The notes under the pieces are model-generated. The model saw only the letters and a list, made by a program, of their open reading frames with translations, was not told where the DNA came from and searched no databases. This document shows positions 5,798-7,398 of a stretch of 7,398 nucleotides of DNA, one piece after another. Each line of letters begins with the position of its first letter. The first letter of the stretch is position 1. The translations under genes were made by a program, and so were the position numbers. Source of the DNA: an uncultured Collinsella sp. (GTDB lineage Bacteria > Actinomycetota > Coriobacteriia > Coriobacteriales > Coriobacteriaceae); assembly GCA_902465425.1 (NCBI GenBank), contig CABQNA010000066.1, positions 1-7,398 on the forward strand, in the 5' to 3' direction.

Positions 5798-5843
5798 CCC
5801 CCTCGCGCTACACTCATCCTGTAAACCGAACGGCACGAGGGGG
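5798..5843 (+). promoter_or_regulatory. Dyad overlapping promoter and ribosome binding site of the oxidoreductase
   Basis: CCCCCTCG (5798-5805) and CGAGGGGG (5836-5843) are perfect 8-bp inverted copies. The right arm contains the Shine-Dalgarno (GAGGGGG) of the gene starting at 5848. A -10-like TACACT (5809-5814) lies between the arms, without a good -35. RNA read through from rnhA could hide the binding site. RNA started at about 5821 would lack the left arm and stay open. Confidence 0.35.
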
Positions 5844-5847
5844 ATAC

Positions 5848-6849
5848 ATGCTGCGTATAGCGACCATCGGCACATCCATGATTACCGACGACTTTATCCA
5901 AGTCGTCAACGCCAACGACCAAGCCGCGTTTGTGGGCACGCTTTCGCGCGACGCCAATCGCGGTGCCGCCTTTACCGCCGAGCGCGGTGGCGAGCGAAAC
6001 TTTACTTCACTCGATGAGCTCGCGGCAGCCGCCGACGTCGACGCCGTCTATATCGGCAGCCCTAACGCACTTCACCACGAGCAGGCCCTTGCCTGTATCG
6101 CCGGTGGCAAGCACGTCATCGTCGAGAAGCCCTTCTGTGCCACCGAAGCGCAGGCGCTGGAAGTCTTCCGCGCTGCCGAGGCAGCAGGTGTCGTGGCCCT
6201 CGAGGCCATGCGTCCCCTCCACGACCCCGCCTTCCACGCCATCGAGGACGCCCTGGGCGAGATCGCCCCCATCCGCCGTGCCTCATTGCGCTTTGGCAAA
6301 TATTCCTCGCGCTATAACGAGATTCTCGCGGGACGCGCCACCAATATCTTCGACTGCAATATGGCATCGGGCTCCCTCATGGACATTGGCGTCTACACCG
6401 TCGAGCCCATGGTCGAGATTTTCGGCATGCCCTCCGGCCTTACGAGCATGGCTACTCTGCTCGACCCCACAGCTCACGCACGGCCCCATCGACGGCTGCG
6501 GTTCCATCCTCGCCAGCTACGGCGGTGGCCGTATCTCCGTCGAGCTCGCGCACTCCAAAATAACGAATGACCTGCTGCCCTCGCAGATCGAAGGCGAGCG
6601 TGGCACTATCCAGATCGACCATCTGTCCACGCCCCGCAACGTCCGCATCGACTATCGCGGCGATGTCGTACGCGGCTCGGCGACCGAGGCACCGCGCGAA
6701 CAGGGCGACAACGGCCGCGTGCTCGACCTGCCCAAATCGAGCAGCTTGGCCACTACCGCGATGTCACGCTCGTCTCGCTGCGCATCATGGATGCCGTGCG
6801 CCAGCAGGCCGGCATTACCTTCCCGGCCGATGCAGGCAAGCAGGCCTAG
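5848..6849 (+). pseudogene. Gfo/Idh/MocA-family NAD(P)-dependent oxidoreductase, broken by two frame lesions
   Basis: The start is ATG 5848 behind GAGGGGG. The first 206 or so residues are intact family sequence: a Rossmann N-terminus (IGTS at 7-10), IGSPN at 69-73, the signature EKP at 93-95 and SLMDIGVY at 176-183. Near 6466-6472 homology leaves this frame for the next one, in which GPIDGCGSILASYGGG, LPSQIEGERG and VLDLP run to about 6740. Homology then returns to the original frame with HYRDVTLVSLRIMDAVRQQ and AGITFPAD, up to TAG 6847-6849. Between VLDLP and HYRDV the usual segment with the Tyr-Glu-containing helix seems short by some 18-20 residues, suggesting a deletion. As written, translation ends at 6570 after 240 residues, so the substrate domain is lost. 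Sequencing error could explain the first lesion but less easily the second. The substrate is unknown; family members act on sugars and dihydrodiols. Confidence 0.8.
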
Positions 6850-6851
6850 CG

Positions 6852-7262
6852 ATGGGCTTCTTCGATACGTTCTTCTTCAGCGTCACCGGCGGCAGTCGAG
6901 AGCCTCAAAAACCATCAAACGTCGAGCTCGAGCTGCGCCGCAGGCTTACTGTGCTCGCAAGCGACGAGGCCACTCAAGACACTCCCCTGCGCTATTTCCT
7001 ACGCTGGGAGGGGCAAGTCCAAGGCGTTGGTTTTCGCTTTACCAACACCAACCTCGCGCAGGCACGCGCACTCACCGGCTGGGTGAGTAACATGGAAGAC
7101 GGGTCAGTCGAGATGGAGATACAGGGAGCTCCGGCAAACATCCTGTCTCATCTCGAGGCGCTTCATGCCTCCTATGAGCGCATGGGAACGCGTTTTCGCC
7201 TCGTAGATGCCCAGACCCGAGCCCCACTTGCCAATGAAGACGGTTTCAGTCCTCATTATTAG
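6852..7262 (+). CDS. Acylphosphatase-domain protein with N-terminal extension
   Basis: This is a 136-residue protein. Residues about 47-120 match the acylphosphatase fold, which hydrolyses acyl phosphates such as acetyl- or carbamoyl-phosphate. The P-loop-like motif GQVQGVGFR (54-62) carries the phosphate-binding R62, and GWVSNMEDGSVE (76-87) carries the catalytic N80. Classic acylphosphatases are about 90 residues. Here a 46-residue N-terminal extension (an MGFFDTFFF start, then a charged helix) precedes the domain. ATG 6852 is the only sensible start. It lies 2 nt after the ancestral stop of the oxidoreductase and lacks a strong Shine-Dalgarno, so it was probably coupled to that gene. Because translation of the broken gene now ends at 6570, coupling may be lost. 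Apparently cytosolic; the extension is not a good signal peptide. Confidence 0.85.
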   Translation: MGFFDTFFFSVTGGSREPQKPSNVELELRRRLTVLASDEATQDTPLRYFLRWEGQVQGVGFRFTNTNLAQARALTGWVSNMEDGSVEMEIQGAPANILSHLEALHASYERMGTRFRLVDAQTRAPLANEDGFSPHY

Positions 7263-7272
7263 TATTGTGTGC

Positions 7273-7290
7273 TAAATACGGTATCATTTA
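7273..7290. promoter_or_regulatory. Possible Fur-family operator dyad
   Basis: TAAAT (7273-7277) and ATTTA (7286-7290) are inverted copies around ATACGGTAT, itself palindromic about its central G. This A/T-rich dyad lies 34-51 nt before the Fur-family start codon. Its length and AT-rich arms resemble Fur/Zur/PerR boxes without matching a consensus exactly. Autoregulation is inferred. Confidence 0.35.
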
Positions 7291-7323
7291 CCTAAGACCG
7301 TTGATAGAAAAGAGGCGAGGCGC

Positions 7324-7398
7324 ATGGCGGTGCAAAGAAGGAATACCAGGCAGCGGAAGCTGGTTCTTGATGCCGTGCGCCAAAGCTATAACCATCCC
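7324..7398 (+). CDS. N-terminus of a Fur-family metal or peroxide regulator
   Basis: The first 25 codons are present and the gene runs off the right edge. The segment RNTRQRKLVLDAVRQSYNHP is typical of the first DNA-binding helix of Fur-family proteins (Fur, Zur, PerR), in which 'T-x-Q-R-x-x-I/V-L-x-x-(V/L)' is followed by His-Pro. Which subfamily it is cannot be told, because the metal ligands lie further on. The start is ATG 7324, with AGAGG (7311-7315) 8 nt upstream. The gene begins 61 nt after the acylphosphatase gene on the same strand, with an A/T-rich dyad between them that could be its own operator. Confidence 0.8.
   Translation, partial: MAVQRRNTRQRKLVLDAVRQSYNHP

Noticed and set aside
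6567..6851. N-terminal 95 residues of the frame leading into the acylphosphatase
   Set aside because: They overlap the oxidoreductase in the wrong frame and have Arg/Ala-rich shadow composition. The domain protein starts sensibly at ATG 6852.
5930..7090. 386-residue plus-strand frame spanning the oxidoreductase
   Set aside because: Only its middle part (about 6470-6740) is real protein sequence, the shifted section of the broken gene. Its ends are out-of-frame Ser/Pro/Arg-rich shadow.

Overview
The window reads as chromosomal DNA of a moderately GC-rich actinobacterium of the class Coriobacteriia, most likely a gut Collinsella. This rests on base composition, codon use and the look of the proteins, not on a database match. 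It holds about ten protein genes in short units. I see no tRNA, rRNA, CRISPR array, insertion sequence or phage gene.

Left part (1-2700): the last 31 codons of an unidentified enzyme, possibly a cyclase-family hydrolase, come first. A ketopantoate-reductase-family dehydrogenase follows at 219-1133. A strong hairpin at 1170-1202 separates it from a convergent two-helix membrane protein of 68 residues. Next, on the minus strand, is a secreted 250-residue protein with a signal peptide, a helical middle and a small C-terminal barrel-like domain carrying three spaced aspartates, as in the 3D domain of cell-wall-active proteins.

Centre (2600-5223): a sulfur-assimilation divergon. On the minus strand lies a MetY-type O-acetylhomoserine sulfhydrylase with a textbook terminator. 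It has a leader of about 177 nt that encodes a 17-codon leader peptide with two Cys and an internal Met codon behind the best Shine-Dalgarno of the window. The leader can fold in mutually exclusive ways. A clear -35/-10 promoter drives it. About 66 bp upstream of the predicted start point is a perfect ATC-N9-GAT LysR-type operator, directly in front of the divergent LysR-family gene. The simplest reading is two-layer control of metY: a LysR-type activator on the DNA and a translated leader on the RNA.

Right part (5224-7398): RNase HI, then a Gfo/Idh/MocA-family oxidoreductase broken by two reading-frame lesions that cancel each other. An acylphosphatase-domain protein follows, starting 2 nt after the ancestral stop of the broken gene. 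The window ends in the first 25 codons of a Fur-family regulator preceded by a short dyad.

The most interesting parts are the metY leader with its putative leader peptide, the LysR operator placed for activation of metY, and the doubly lesioned oxidoreductase. None needs exotic biology, and I see no evidence of a wholly new multigene system.
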